Assembly (NCBI GenBank): GCA_043758205.1
Contig: JAYVNY010000057.1
Span: 4,904 to 68,903 of the forward strand
DNA length: 64,000 bases
From: JANNGC01 sp043758205
GTDB taxonomy: Bacteria > Verrucomicrobiota > Verrucomicrobiia > Limisphaerales > SIBH01
Reading direction: 5' to 3'
Position numbers and translations under genes: made by a program
In this document: positions 16,778 to 25,672 of the stretch, piece by piece
Numbering within the stretch: the first letter of the stretch is position 1
Layout: the number at the start of each line of letters is the position of its first letter
Notes under the pieces: generated by a model
The model's input: the letters and a program-made list of their open reading frames with translations, nothing else
Databases searched by the model: none
Told to the model about the DNA's origin: nothing

Positions 16778-17515
16778 ATGGCAAACCCGTTCTATGTCGA
16801 AGGCGAGCAGCGTGCCGCGAAGGTCAACGACCTCTTCGCGCGCGTCGCGCCGCGCTACGATCTCATCAACGATCTCCAGAGCCTCGGGCTGCATCGCGCG
16901 TGGAAGCGGCGGCTCGTGCGCATGGCGAAGGTGCGCCCCGGCGAACGCGCGCTCGACGTTTGCTGCGGCACCGGCGACATCGCCTTCGCGCTCTCTCGCT
17001 CGGGCGCGCCCGTGACCGCCGTGGATTTCAGCGCCGCCATGCTCGAAGTCGCCGCGCGTCGCACCGCAATCCCCAATCCCCAATCCCCAATCCTCAATCC
17101 TCAATTCCATCGCGGCGATGCGATGCAACTCGCTTTCAACGACAACACGTTCGATGTCGTCACCGTCGGCTACGGCTTGCGCAACCTGCGCGAATGGGAA
17201 ACCGGCCTCCGCGAAATGCACCGCGTGGCCAAGCCCGGTGCGCGCTTGCTCGTCCTCGACTTCGGCAAGCCGGACAATGCCCTGCTGCGTTCGCTCTACT
17301 TTGCCTACCTGCGCGTCGTCGTGCCGGTCTTTGGGAAACTCTTCTGCGGCGACGCCGCCACGCACGCCTACATTCTGGAATCCCTCCAGCGATACCCCGC
17401 CCAACGCGGCGTGGCCGCCGCGATGGAGCGCCTCGGCTGCCGCGACGTCCGCATCGTCAATCTTCTCGGCGGCGCGATGAGCATCAACTACGGCGTGAAA
17501 TCCTCACGCACCTGA
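16778..17515 (+). CDS. UbiE/MenG-type quinone methyltransferase with microsatellite-encoded insertion
   Basis: This 245-residue protein is a class I methyltransferase of the UbiE/MenG family. Visible motifs are KVNDLFARVAPRYDLINDL (signature near the N-terminus), ALDVCCGTGDIAF (SAM loop), FDVVTVGYGLRNL, the REMHRVAKPGARLLVLDFGK segment, and the C-terminal LLGGAMSINYG. It should methylate demethylmenaquinone, or its ubiquinone equivalent, as a late step of quinone synthesis. Immediately after the first SAM-binding segment, a 42-bp tandem heptamer encodes AIPNPQSPILNPQF-like residues not expected in the family. A change of one 7-bp unit would shift the frame. The gene stands alone and is divergent from the response-regulator operon. 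Confidence 0.92.
   Translation: MANPFYVEGEQRAAKVNDLFARVAPRYDLINDLQSLGLHRAWKRRLVRMAKVRPGERALDVCCGTGDIAFALSRSGAPVTAVDFSAAMLEVAARRTAIPNPQSPILNPQFHRGDAMQLAFNDNTFDVVTVGYGLRNLREWETGLREMHRVAKPGARLLVLDFGKPDNALLRSLYFAYLRVVVPVFGKLFCGDAATHAYILESLQRYPAQRGVAAAMERLGCRDVRIVNLLGGAMSINYGVKSSRT
17067..17108 (+). repeat. Six-unit 7-bp tandem repeat inside ubiE/menG
   Basis: Six consecutive heptamers: three caatccc, two caatcct and one caattcc unit, 42 bp in all. It is in frame now (14 codons), but the unit is not a multiple of three, so slipped-strand gain or loss of a single unit would truncate the protein. Heptanucleotide repeats of similar sequence are known in cyanobacterial genomes, mostly outside genes. 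Confidence 0.9.
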
Positions 17516-17651
17516 AGTTCCGCTCGCTCGTTCGCTCGAAGAAATCCCCGGTCATCCCGTGAGTCTGGAAGCGCATTGACGGAGCGCGCGCGTCTGCGTT
17601 TTTGCGCCTTGGCGTTAAAAAATGAGCCTTCCCAACTGCAAGAACACCACC

Positions 17652-18461
17652 TCACTTGCGGCGTGAGAGGTCGGGCATTTTCTTGAAGCGCGCCAAGGGG
17701 TCTTCTTTGGCCGTTGATGTCTGAGTTGCGGACGGCGTGTGAGTGACGGCGCTTGGTGACACGCTCGCCGCAATCTCCGGACTGACCGCCGCGTGCGCCA
17801 CTGCGGGCCGCGCTTCAAAGTAAGAACCCTGGCCGAGCAACGTGCCGAAGCTGCTGCCCGCCGGTGCGCTCGCCACGACCGGAGTCACCTTGGCGTGCGC
17901 GGCGGGACTGGCCGGAACCGGCGGTGGCACCATCGCGTGCGTCTCTTGCGGCGCACACCAGCAGAGCCGGACGGTCGGCACCGGTCCCATGTAAATCGTC
18001 AGTTGATGGTACTGCAGATGTTGCAGTCGCACCTTGTCGGACATGTCCTCGGCCTTGAGCAACGCGGTCAGAATGGCGTGAGTCGTCGGGTGGCTGGCGT
18101 TCGCGTCGGCCAGCGAGCGCAGGGTGGAGAAGGAAACATCCGCCACCTTCTCCAGGTGAACGATCAGGCGCTGCGGCACGGCCAGTTCCATTTCCACGTT
18201 CTCCAAATCGTAGCCTGCCTCGCGAAATGTCCCGGCGCGAGCGTCAATCTCGTGCAACGCGGCCAGCAGCCGTTCCTCGTCGTCCGCGACCAGACCGTGC
18301 GCGGCGTCCTGCACCGTGCGGCGCATCTGGTGCATCTGCCCGGCGGTGGCCAGCACGGCTTCGCGGAGTTCGGCGGCTCGCGCTGGTGCGCTCTCGATGA
18401 CGCTGGCGATCTGCGCCGCCTTCTGCCGCGCGTCCTGCACTTTGGTGATGAATTTTTTCAT
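17652..18461 (-). CDS. Coiled-coil protein associated with the flotillin/AAA+ set
   Basis: This 269-residue protein opens with MKKFITKVQDARQKAAQI and is helical with heptad-like spacing to about residue 60, followed by another helical region (ENVEMELAVPQRLIVHLEKV) and an Ala/Pro/Ser/Thr-rich low-complexity tail ending in DPLARFKKMPDLSRRK. There is no signal peptide or membrane segment. I cannot assign a family; PspA/IM30 was considered but does not fit convincingly. It is on the same strand as the large AAA+ ATPase, separated from it only by a repeat-bounded island, so ancestrally the two may have been adjacent. Confidence 0.72.
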   Translation of the reverse strand: MKKFITKVQDARQKAAQIASVIESAPARAAELREAVLATAGQMHQMRRTVQDAAHGLVADDEERLLAALHEIDARAGTFREAGYDLENVEMELAVPQRLIVHLEKVADVSFSTLRSLADANASHPTTHAILTALLKAEDMSDKVRLQHLQYHQLTIYMGPVPTVRLCWCAPQETHAMVPPPVPASPAAHAKVTPVVASAPAGSSFGTLLGQGSYFEARPAVAHAAVSPEIAASVSPSAVTHTPSATQTSTAKEDPLARFKKMPDLSRRK

Positions 18462-18474
18462 AGGCTTTCAGGGG

Positions 18475-18554
18475 TTGACCACGAATGGACACGAATAAAC
18501 ACGAATGAAAGGAGCGCCAAACCTCGGAGCACCGGACAGCCTTGTCCGGTGAAC
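18475..18554 (+). repeat. Dispersed repeat, left boundary of the accessory island
   Basis: The block combines iterated cacgaatggacacgaat-type units (18478-18508) with a hairpin, caccggac/gtccggtg (18530-18537 and 18544-18551). The same combination occurs in inverted orientation at 20013-20080. It starts about 13 bp upstream of the coiled-coil gene start. Confidence 0.75.
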
Positions 18555-18570
18555 GTGCGTGGCGAAGTAA

Positions 18571-18963
18571 GTGACGTTTCTCGCGAGTCGCACGAACGAC
18601 CTAAGCTCAACAACCCGGTGCGCGGGACGCAACGATTGCAATCACGACGCTCTGGTGCTGTTGGGTAATTACCATCGGACGATTCACACCGTTCAACGCC
18701 CTCAAAACAAGGCGTTTCTCTTGCGAAAGCCGCTTCCGGTCGATCTGGCGTCGTTTGGGGAGCGCTTTCGGGCGGCCCGCATAGCCGGGGGCTACACACA
18801 GGCTGAGATGGCGCAGAAATTCGGCGTTTCATTCTCGACGGTGAAGTTCTGGGAACAGGGGCGGACGCAGCCTGTGCCGACCACGCGCTTCCAAGTCGAA
18901 GCCTTCTTGAAAGGACTGCACAGTCGGCTCCGCGAAACTCAATCCAGCAGTCGCGCTCGGTAA
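18571..18963 (+). CDS. XRE-family helix-turn-helix protein, possibly shortened
   Basis: The frame opens with GTG at 18571 (130 residues), but the first 50 residues have little protein-like character and the true start may be downstream. Residues about 60-115 form a clear HTH_3/XRE fold: FGERFRAARIAGGYTQAEMA, then FGVSFSTVKFWEQGRTQPV. It should bind DNA as a repressor or activator. It is on the opposite strand to its neighbours and lies inside a segment bounded by inverted dispersed repeats, suggesting acquired or decaying DNA. No partner toxin is adjacent on the same strand. Confidence 0.65.
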   Translation: MTFLASRTNDLSSTTRCAGRNDCNHDALVLLGNYHRTIHTVQRPQNKAFLLRKPLPVDLASFGERFRAARIAGGYTQAEMAQKFGVSFSTVKFWEQGRTQPVPTTRFQVEAFLKGLHSRLRETQSSSRAR

Positions 18964-19246
18964 AACTGCATGGGGCCGGACAGATTTGTCTCCGTGAATG
19001 CCGCCTGTCCCGCGATATTGGTGAGGATGCGGAACGGCACTCAGTTGTTCGGTGGCTGTTTCGTCTCGATAAGATACCGCGCCCCGGTTTGAGGAGGGCA
19101 AGGCGTTGGGGGGTGTTGTTGGACGTAGGCGAGCTTTGCTTCGCTTGAGAAGCGTTCGTAGCTGAGAAGCTATTCCATGCGCCAAATCATTTTTCGTTGG
19201 TGCCACGCGTGCGTTGGTTGGCTTGGATCGTTCAATTGGTTGTGCG

Positions 19247-19828
19247 TCAGGCGGGAACATCGAGTCCGTCAACGGGTTCATCGCGGAGTTCGAGTTTTTG
19301 GACGACCAAGTTCCTCCACTTGCCGCCAATCACTCGTTGTGCCAGAGCTTCGCTAACCACCAGATCCCCAAACTGCGATTCAAATGCGGTTGTGTTCCCA
19401 ACGTCACGATTCAGGATGTATCGCTTCCCAATCGTTGAATACCAGATTCGCTGACACTCCGGACAGACGCGGAAAGTTGAACGCTCGTTGCCACGAATCA
19501 GAATACGTTCTTTCTTCATCAGCGTTACAAATCCTGGAGCTTCCTTTCTATCGGGACCGTAAACTTTTCCCAAAAGCAGGAGATCTTGCGGCCCTTCAGG
19601 AAACAATTCTTGGAGGAAGGAGAGCATCGCAATATGCATGCTGACTCCGTGGACAAAGTTTAGAACCGATTGTTCAGGCCTTGTTTGAAGCACGACATCA
19701 ATCGCCTGACCGGTCACACGTGCCGAACAGCACTCTTTGCAGAGACTTGTTCGTTGAGCTTCCGCAAACCACGCTTTATCGGGTGTTTCCGGGTTAGAGC
19801 TTTTTGAAGTCAGTTCGTAGAAACTCAT
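19247..19828 (-). CDS. Uncharacterised double-CxxC protein, possibly an immunity-type protein
   Basis: This 193-residue protein has two Cys pairs, CKECC (near residue 30) and CPEC (near residue 122), that could bind zinc. The C-terminal half (FESQFGDLVVSEALAQRVI) resembles the pattern of the double-CXXCG family of SitI6-like immunity proteins of polymorphic toxin systems. The resemblance is by eye only. The start at 19828 lies one base after the stop of a 53-residue ORF on the same strand, a spacing typical of toxin-immunity pairs. No full toxin gene is present, so this may be an orphan cassette. Confidence 0.6.
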   Translation of the reverse strand: MSFYELTSKSSNPETPDKAWFAEAQRTSLCKECCSARVTGQAIDVVLQTRPEQSVLNFVHGVSMHIAMLSFLQELFPEGPQDLLLLGKVYGPDRKEAPGFVTLMKKERILIRGNERSTFRVCPECQRIWYSTIGKRYILNRDVGNTTAFESQFGDLVVSEALAQRVIGGKWRNLVVQKLELRDEPVDGLDVPA

Positions 19829-19829
19829 A

Positions 19830-19991
19830 TCAAGGACGATGGGTGAATTTTCCTTCGATGATCATTTGCCATGCTGCTTTGGTCATCTGTGCGACTCCGC
19901 CATGCTCTGCAATCGCGGTCAGAGCGATGCGAACCTGCTCATCGCCGCTGAGTCCGGCGTCGGTGCCTTTGACTGGCTGGAGGGTGGTCAT
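19830..19991 (-). CDS. Small ORF coupled to the double-CxxC gene
   Basis: A 53-residue frame begins MTTLQPVKGTDAGLSGDEQV and ends EGKFTHRP, with the TGA two bases before the next ATG. The composition (GDEQVRIALTAIAEHGGVAQ) looks like real helical protein rather than chance coding. It may be a complete small protein or the surviving C-terminus of a larger upstream gene truncated by the dispersed repeat; the frame stays open some way upstream into that repeat. Function unknown. Confidence 0.5.
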   Translation of the reverse strand: MTTLQPVKGTDAGLSGDEQVRIALTAIAEHGGVAQMTKAAWQMIIEGKFTHRP

Positions 19992-20012
19992 GTATGGATT
20001 GGAGGGACGCGG

Positions 20013-20080
20013 AGAATGCCTAACAGCGGACCAGACAGTCCGCTGCTCCCTCCTCCATTCGTGTCCATTCGTGGTTTCAT
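20013..20080 (-). repeat. Dispersed repeat, right boundary of the accessory island
   Basis: This is the inverted counterpart of 18475-18554: the hairpin cagcggac/gtccgctg (20024-20045), then attcgtgtccattcgtggtt. The TGA of the large AAA+ gene (20077-20079) lies inside it. Together the two repeats bracket about 1.5 kb containing the XRE, 53-residue and double-CxxC genes. Confidence 0.75.
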
Positions 20081-23000
20081 TTCCCCGCCTCCGGTTTCTG
20101 CTCCGTCGAGGCGAGAACTTCGTGGAATTTTTCCAGGAACGCGCGCTCGTTGGTCAACATCTCCTGCGTGAGTTGGATTTCTACCACGCCCTGTTGCGTG
20201 CGGGTCTGGAGCAAGTCCTGCGAGGACTTCAAATGATCGCGCTGCTGCGCCGCGAGATCCTTCAACGTCGCCAGCGTGCTGTGCAGCATTTCCATCTCGT
20301 GCATCAGGCTGCGCATCTGCGAGGGGTCACCGCCGCCGCTTGGTGTGTGAGCAACTTTCTCCTCAATCGAACTTCGCAGCGCATCGAAGCTCTTTCCGAG
20401 CGGCGTGACATCAATCACCACCGGCGCAGGCGTCTGCTGCAACTGTTTCTCCAGCGCGTTCTGGATGCCTTCGAGTCCCTGCTGGAAAGCCGAAAGCTGC
20501 GTCACCACCTGGCCCATCGGGTTCGACTGATCGCCACCGCGCGAGAGCTGATTGCGTTTGAAGGTGCGTTTGATTTCCTCCCAGCGCGTCTTCTCCTCCG
20601 GCGTCAGGAGCGCGAGCATTTCGCGCAGCTTGAGCAGATTCGCCTCCGCGCCCGTCGTGAGTGTCTGCGCCTCGTTCTGGTAGTGATCGAGAATCAGCGC
20701 CTGCACTTCCGCGTCGTTCATGATCGGCACGACCTTTTCCGTGAGGCGGCTCATGTTGCGATAAGAGCCTTGCAGGCGGAACGGCGGTTCGGTGCGGAAC
20801 TCGTCGGCCTGGCCGGCGGAGTAAATGTATTCCTGATTCACGCGCAGCAGCACGTCCCGAATTTTCACGAGCTTCTTCAGCACGGCGAGAAGCTCCTCCA
20901 CTTCCTGCTGCGAGTAGCTGCCCTCGAACGTCTCCTGATCGCGCGAGCCGCCCGCCGCCAGCCGGATGAAACCGCGCACGTCCTTCTGGCTTTTGTTCGC
21001 GAGCGGCGCGAGCACGGCGTTCGAGGTGACGGCGTTTTCGAGGTAGCTCGCCTTGAACCACTCCGCGCTGCCGCTGGCCATGTCGCCGAGGTTGTAGGTG
21101 TCGGCGCGGTTCGCAAGCATGTCGGGGATTTTGAACTTCTGCCCGCTCTCGGTGTAAGGATTGCCGGCCATCACCACCACGACCTTGCGTCCGCGCAAAT
21201 CATACGTCCGCGACTGGCCGCGCCATTGGCCCTCGATCTTGCGCTGGCCGTCGCAGAGCGAAATGAACTTCTGCAAAAACTCCGGGTTGCAATGTTGGAT
21301 GTCATCCACGCAGAGCATGATGTTGTCGCCCATCTCCAGCGCGAGATTCAGCTTCTGCACTTCCTCGCGCGCGGCGGCGTTCGGCGCTTCCTGCGGGTCG
21401 AGCGACGTGACGGCGTGGCCGAGGGCCGGCCCGTTGATCTTGATGAAGATGATGCCGAGGCGCACCGCCACGTATTCGAGCAGCGTGGTCTTGCCGTAAC
21501 CGGGCGGCGAAATCAGCAGCAACAGGCCCATCAGGTCCGTGCGCTTCTTGTCGCCCGCCGCGCCGATTTGCTTGGCGAGATTGTCGCCCACGAGCGGGAG
21601 GTAAAGCTGATCGACAAGCTGGTTGCGCACGAACGAACCAAGCACGCGCGGTTTGAATTCATGCAGACGGAGGCGCTTGCGTTCCTTTTCCAGCAACTGC
21701 TGCTTCAACTCGTGAAACTGGTTGAAACGCGGCACCACTTCCTTCTCGAAGGGCAACAGGCGTTTGCGGAAATCCAGGTAATCAAACTGGTAAGTGCTCT
21801 CGCGGATGAGAGCGTGCGAGCCTTTCATCCCGGCGAGTGTTTCCGAAGTCGAAGCGGGCACGACGTGGCGCTTCAAGTCATCACCGCAGAAGAGAATCGC
21901 GGTGACTTCCTCCAGATATTGCAACTCACCATTGCGCCCAAGCAGGAAGCCGCGCACCCAGTCGCGGATTAAATCAAACTGGCTCTCGGGATGCGCCGCG
22001 AGCGGAGCCAGCGATTCATTGAACTCGTCCTCGCCCGACTTCACCACGAGATGCTGATGGAACGCGGTGGCGAGATTATCCCCCTCCTTGCTCACGACGA
22101 ACGAGTCGCCGCTGACCAGTTCGTGGAAAAGATATTCGCCCGCCTCGTTCGCCAGTTCGCGCGGGAAGAGTTGCGTCTGCTCCACGAAACCGGCGATGAG
22201 TTTTTGCAGCGCGACGATGTAGGTCTGTTGCGCCGTGTCGCCGGGGAACAGCTTGTTGCGCGCGGAGAAGCCTTTCAGCTTGGCCGTCCAGAGCGTGCGC
22301 GCTTCCGCCGGGCAGAAGCGCACCCAGAAGACCGCCGCCAAAGCGCGCGCGCTGGGTTGATAGCGCGCCAGATGCAGCGCGGCGTGCGTCCGCAACAGCG
22401 CGCGGAGAATGCGCGCCCCATCCACGTCGTGAAGGCCCTTCGTGTAGCCCTCGTGATAGCGCGTCGCGACGAACTCCAGCACCAAGGCCAGCAACGCGTC
22501 GTCCTTCAGTGCGAGCGCGTCATCAATCGTCTTGCCCTGACCGCTCTCCAACAACTGGAGAATGCTGTGCGCGAGATATTCGCCGCGATAGACCTGCGCA
22601 TTTTCAGAAACCGCTTCCTGATCCCAGACCGCGCGCGTGGCGAGAAATGCTTCATCCGTGATGGCCTCGAAATACTTCGTGCTGGTGAGATGAATGTTCG
22701 GCACGCCGTCGCGCATCACGACCGTGAGGTCGAGCGGTTGGGTGTTGACGTTAAACTTGTGGCGGCCGAGCTGGATGACGCTCTGGCCGTCCACGAACAA
22801 TTCCTGGCGGTCCTTGAGCTGCCGCACCGCGTCCTGATGCACGCTCTTGAGGCGGCCTTGCAGATCGTCGGCCTTCACCGAATCTTCGAGCGCGAGCAGT
22901 TGCCCGATGGTGTCGCGCACTTTCGCGATCATCAGATCGGACGCCACGTAAGTGTTGATCTCCTCGACCGTCTTGAAGGCTGCGAGGCGGTTCTGAATCG

Positions 23001-25377
23001 TCTTTAACACGCGCTCTGCCGCCGTCATCAGCGCGCCGGCCTTGCGATTGCGCTGCTCGATTAACGCGACCTTGCGCTGCTCGAACGCCTCGTAAATCGA
23101 AGTGCGCTTCTCGGAGAGCGGCACGGTGTATTCCTCGAAGTCCGCGAACGCGCCCTCCAGTTCCTCGATCTGAACGCTGATGCGATTGACGTACTCCTCG
23201 CACTTGGCCGGCGAATCGCAGAGGTCGAGGTAGCTCGAGGCCGACTGGCTCAGGAGCTTCATCTGCGCGTTGAACTGCGCCGCGCCTTCCGTCGCGACCA
23301 GGCTTTGCAGGCGCTTCTTCACCGCCGCCTTCACCTGGTTCAACGTGGAGTAAATGCCCGTGATGCCATCAATGATGCGCGTGGTCTCGGTCGCGTCCTC
23401 GATTTGGAGACCATTGACGATCTCGATCAACATCTCGAGTTCCACGCCGGTGTCGGCGGCGGCCTTCTCAATCTTTTTGCCCTCGGTGGACTTGGAAACT
23501 TTCTCGACCGAAGCCAACTGCTCGTCCGCCTGCTTCCGGTAGAGATCGAGCGCGGTCGGTTCGAGCAGGAACTTCACGCACCCCTTCGAGAGCGTGTCCG
23601 ACTCGGCGGTGACGTGCTTCTCCAGTTCATCAAGCTGCGCGACGTTGACGTAGCGCACTTCCTTGACCGTGATGATCTCGCCGCGCAACTGGCGCAGCGC
23701 CGCGAGATTGCGCACAAAATCATCCAGCGTCTTGAAGCTCGCGCGGCGCACCGTGCGGAAGCGTTCTTCGCAACGCTGCTTCAAATCCCCGACACGCTGC
23801 ACGGCCTCGCGCTGGAGACGGCGCACCTTGTCAAATTCGTCCACCGCCTTGTCCGCGACTTCGCGCAACTGCCGGAGCGCGGCGTCAATCTGCAACCCAT
23901 CGGGCGTGGTCAACCACGGGAAGGTGTCGAGGATCGCGCCGCTGCGCTTGACCAGATCGGCGTAGAGTTCGGCGTAAGGATTTTCTTTGCCGAGCAGCGT
24001 CAGCACTTCGTTGGCTTCGGCCAGCGCACGCACGACTTCCTTGTTGCCAACTTGATAAAGAAACGTGTCGCGCTGCCCCGCCGGTTCGTGGCCGGGCTGA
24101 TAGAACGGCGTCTGCCGCAACTGAATCGAGTGATGTTTCTGCGGTTCGTCATCTGCCCGGAAGAGCAACAGGTGGCCGTCAGGGAACAGCGAGAAGCCAT
24201 TGCAAGTGATGCGCTCGTCCACCTTCTGTTGAATCAGCCGGTAGGGCATCAGCACGTATTGCCCACTCTCGTAGTTGTAGAAAACAAAGAGCGTGTCCTC
24301 GCCGTTGGGCGAATTCACCACGCGCTCGATGGTCATCCCCAGTTCGCGGCTCTCGAACTGTTTCAACTCGCCCGTCGCGAGATAATAGCCGTCGGGGAAA
24401 ATCAGTCCGTGGTCTTCCGGCAGCAGCACGCACGATTGCCCGAGCGAGTCCACGCGCTGCGCGGTCTGCAACTTCTCGTTGTAGATGAAGTAGCGGCTGG
24501 CGGTTTCCTTGTAGGGCCGGATGCGGAGCAGAATCAGATGACCGATCAGCGCGTAGGCGATTTCCGCGTCATCAACCTTCTGAAACTTGTCATCCACCGG
24601 CTCGGCGTGAATGCCTTCGCCGGTCTTGGTGTTGTCCTCGATCTTGATCGTCAGGTCGCCGCCCACGCACTCGACGAACACGCGGTCCTCAATCGAGACG
24701 TGCGGATGATTGCCATAGCGGAACGACTCGCGCGACGGCGTGAGCCAGCGGAATTCATACTGCGGCGGAAAACCCACGCGGCGGAAATCCGTCTCCGCAC
24801 GTCCATCGAGATAGCGCAGTTGCCCGCCTTGAAACGCCCACTTGACCACCGCGATGTCGTTCGCGCCCGCGCCGATCTGGAAGACCATGTAGAGGTTGCC
24901 CTCGATCAGCGAAAACTTGCTGAACACCGCGCGGTCATAGACCTGATAGAGCCGTTTGAAGTCGGTGAGGAACTGCTTCTGCTGGAGGACGTCCAGCGTG
25001 CTTTCCTTGAACGCGCCGTCCGCCTCGTCGCGGTGATAAATGGCGAAGACGTCTTCGAGTTTGATTTCCTGCTTCAGTCCAAACTGCACGTTGAAGCCGA
25101 AAAGGAAACGCCCGCGCCCAAGCTGGACCATGTCGCGCGGCATGCAGTTGTGGACGGTGGTGACGCGATCCGATTGCAGCAACTTGAACTCGACGTTGCC
25201 GAACACTTCCTGTCGTCGCGCGTTGAGTTGGTTCACGCGCTCGCGCAACACCGTGGCCTGCGCCTGCAACCGCTGGCGGATGATCTCGTAGGTCGCGCTG
25301 CCGAGCGTGGACGCGGCGGTGGGTGTCGCGGCCGCTTCCGGCGCGGGCGTCGCAGGAGTTGTGGGCGCGTCAGCCAT
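20077..25377 (-). CDS. Giant AAA+ ATPase of the DUF3686 ('DNA repair ATPase') family
   Basis: The start MADAPTTPATP at 25377 gives 1766 residues. The N-terminal half carries the DUF3686 signature (HNCMPRDMVQLGRGRFLFGF, IKLEDVFAIYHRD). A long coiled-coil-rich middle part follows. The AAA+ module lies near residues 1280-1420: Walker A PPGYGKTT (about 1290), Walker B IMLCVDDIQH (about 1350), sensor-1 Asn in VVVMAGNPYTESG (about 1400), and LANRADTYNLGDM after it. The C-terminus is another coiled coil. The 'DNA repair' name is historical; the family commonly neighbours SPFH/flotillin and PspA-type genes, which suggests envelope remodelling. Here a flotillin-like gene lies 295 bp upstream on the same strand. 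Substrate and partner are unknown. Confidence 0.9.
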   Translation of the reverse strand: MADAPTTPATPAPEAAATPTAASTLGSATYEIIRQRLQAQATVLRERVNQLNARRQEVFGNVEFKLLQSDRVTTVHNCMPRDMVQLGRGRFLFGFNVQFGLKQEIKLEDVFAIYHRDEADGAFKESTLDVLQQKQFLTDFKRLYQVYDRAVFSKFSLIEGNLYMVFQIGAGANDIAVVKWAFQGGQLRYLDGRAETDFRRVGFPPQYEFRWLTPSRESFRYGNHPHVSIEDRVFVECVGGDLTIKIEDNTKTGEGIHAEPVDDKFQKVDDAEIAYALIGHLILLRIRPYKETASRYFIYNEKLQTAQRVDSLGQSCVLLPEDHGLIFPDGYYLATGELKQFESRELGMTIERVVNSPNGEDTLFVFYNYESGQYVLMPYRLIQQKVDERITCNGFSLFPDGHLLLFRADDEPQKHHSIQLRQTPFYQPGHEPAGQRDTFLYQVGNKEVVRALAEANEVLTLLGKENPYAELYADLVKRSGAILDTFPWLTTPDGLQIDAALRQLREVADKAVDEFDKVRRLQREAVQRVGDLKQRCEERFRTVRRASFKTLDDFVRNLAALRQLRGEIITVKEVRYVNVAQLDELEKHVTAESDTLSKGCVKFLLEPTALDLYRKQADEQLASVEKVSKSTEGKKIEKAAADTGVELEMLIEIVNGLQIEDATETTRIIDGITGIYSTLNQVKAAVKKRLQSLVATEGAAQFNAQMKLLSQSASSYLDLCDSPAKCEEYVNRISVQIEELEGAFADFEEYTVPLSEKRTSIYEAFEQRKVALIEQRNRKAGALMTAAERVLKTIQNRLAAFKTVEEINTYVASDLMIAKVRDTIGQLLALEDSVKADDLQGRLKSVHQDAVRQLKDRQELFVDGQSVIQLGRHKFNVNTQPLDLTVVMRDGVPNIHLTSTKYFEAITDEAFLATRAVWDQEAVSENAQVYRGEYLAHSILQLLESGQGKTIDDALALKDDALLALVLEFVATRYHEGYTKGLHDVDGARILRALLRTHAALHLARYQPSARALAAVFWVRFCPAEARTLWTAKLKGFSARNKLFPGDTAQQTYIVALQKLIAGFVEQTQLFPRELANEAGEYLFHELVSGDSFVVSKEGDNLATAFHQHLVVKSGEDEFNESLAPLAAHPESQFDLIRDWVRGFLLGRNGELQYLEEVTAILFCGDDLKRHVVPASTSETLAGMKGSHALIRESTYQFDYLDFRKRLLPFEKEVVPRFNQFHELKQQLLEKERKRLRLHEFKPRVLGSFVRNQLVDQLYLPLVGDNLAKQIGAAGDKKRTDLMGLLLLISPPGYGKTTLLEYVAVRLGIIFIKINGPALGHAVTSLDPQEAPNAAAREEVQKLNLALEMGDNIMLCVDDIQHCNPEFLQKFISLCDGQRKIEGQWRGQSRTYDLRGRKVVVVMAGNPYTESGQKFKIPDMLANRADTYNLGDMASGSAEWFKASYLENAVTSNAVLAPLANKSQKDVRGFIRLAAGGSRDQETFEGSYSQQEVEELLAVLKKLVKIRDVLLRVNQEYIYSAGQADEFRTEPPFRLQGSYRNMSRLTEKVVPIMNDAEVQALILDHYQNEAQTLTTGAEANLLKLREMLALLTPEEKTRWEEIKRTFKRNQLSRGGDQSNPMGQVVTQLSAFQQGLEGIQNALEKQLQQTPAPVVIDVTPLGKSFDALRSSIEEKVAHTPSGGGDPSQMRSLMHEMEMLHSTLATLKDLAAQQRDHLKSSQDLLQTRTQQGVVEIQLTQEMLTNERAFLEKFHEVLASTEQKPEAGK

Positions 25378-25420
25378 GCGGATGAAAACGTGGTCGTTCA
25401 GCCCGGAGGGCTGACAGAAA

Positions 25421-25593
25421 GTAGCCGGGGGTTGAGCGACAGCGATACCCCCGGTCGCCCCCAACAAACGGACGCGACCCTGAAGGGGTCGCAGAAATCA
25501 TGAAATCATGGCGCGCTTCTTGCACCCCTCCGGGGTGCATTCGATTTCCGTGCGCGGATCCGGGGGTGTCGCTGGCGCTCAACCCCCGGCTAC
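25421..25593. repeat. Composite palindromic element between the flotillin and AAA+ genes
   Basis: Arms 25421-25454 and 25560-25593 are inverted copies matching at 32 of 34 positions (gccgggggttgagcgacag at the left end). Inside lie smaller hairpins such as gcgaccctgaaggggtcgc and gcacccctccggggtgc, and outside are ttcagcccggagggctga and cagcccttcaggctg. The whole fills the gap between two same-strand genes and could affect read-through. It looks like a BIME-type cluster. Confidence 0.85.
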
Positions 25594-25672
25594 TGTCTTG
25601 CAGCCCTTCAGGCTGCCGCGCAGCACACGTTTGTGCGCTTCTCTGGATTCGCGGCTTCATCGCGTTTCGCAA

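Noticed and set aside
17652..18461. PspA/IM30 identity for the coiled-coil protein
   Set aside because: Although expected beside SPFH/DUF3686 genes, the helical part is too short and has a long Pro/Ala/Thr tail; no PspA pattern could be aligned by eye.
19804..25503. Long plus-strand open frames opposite the DUF3686 ATPase (up to 732 codons)
   Set aside because: They mirror the sense gene and show low-complexity Arg/Leu/His composition; the minus strand carries the recognisable AAA+ motifs.
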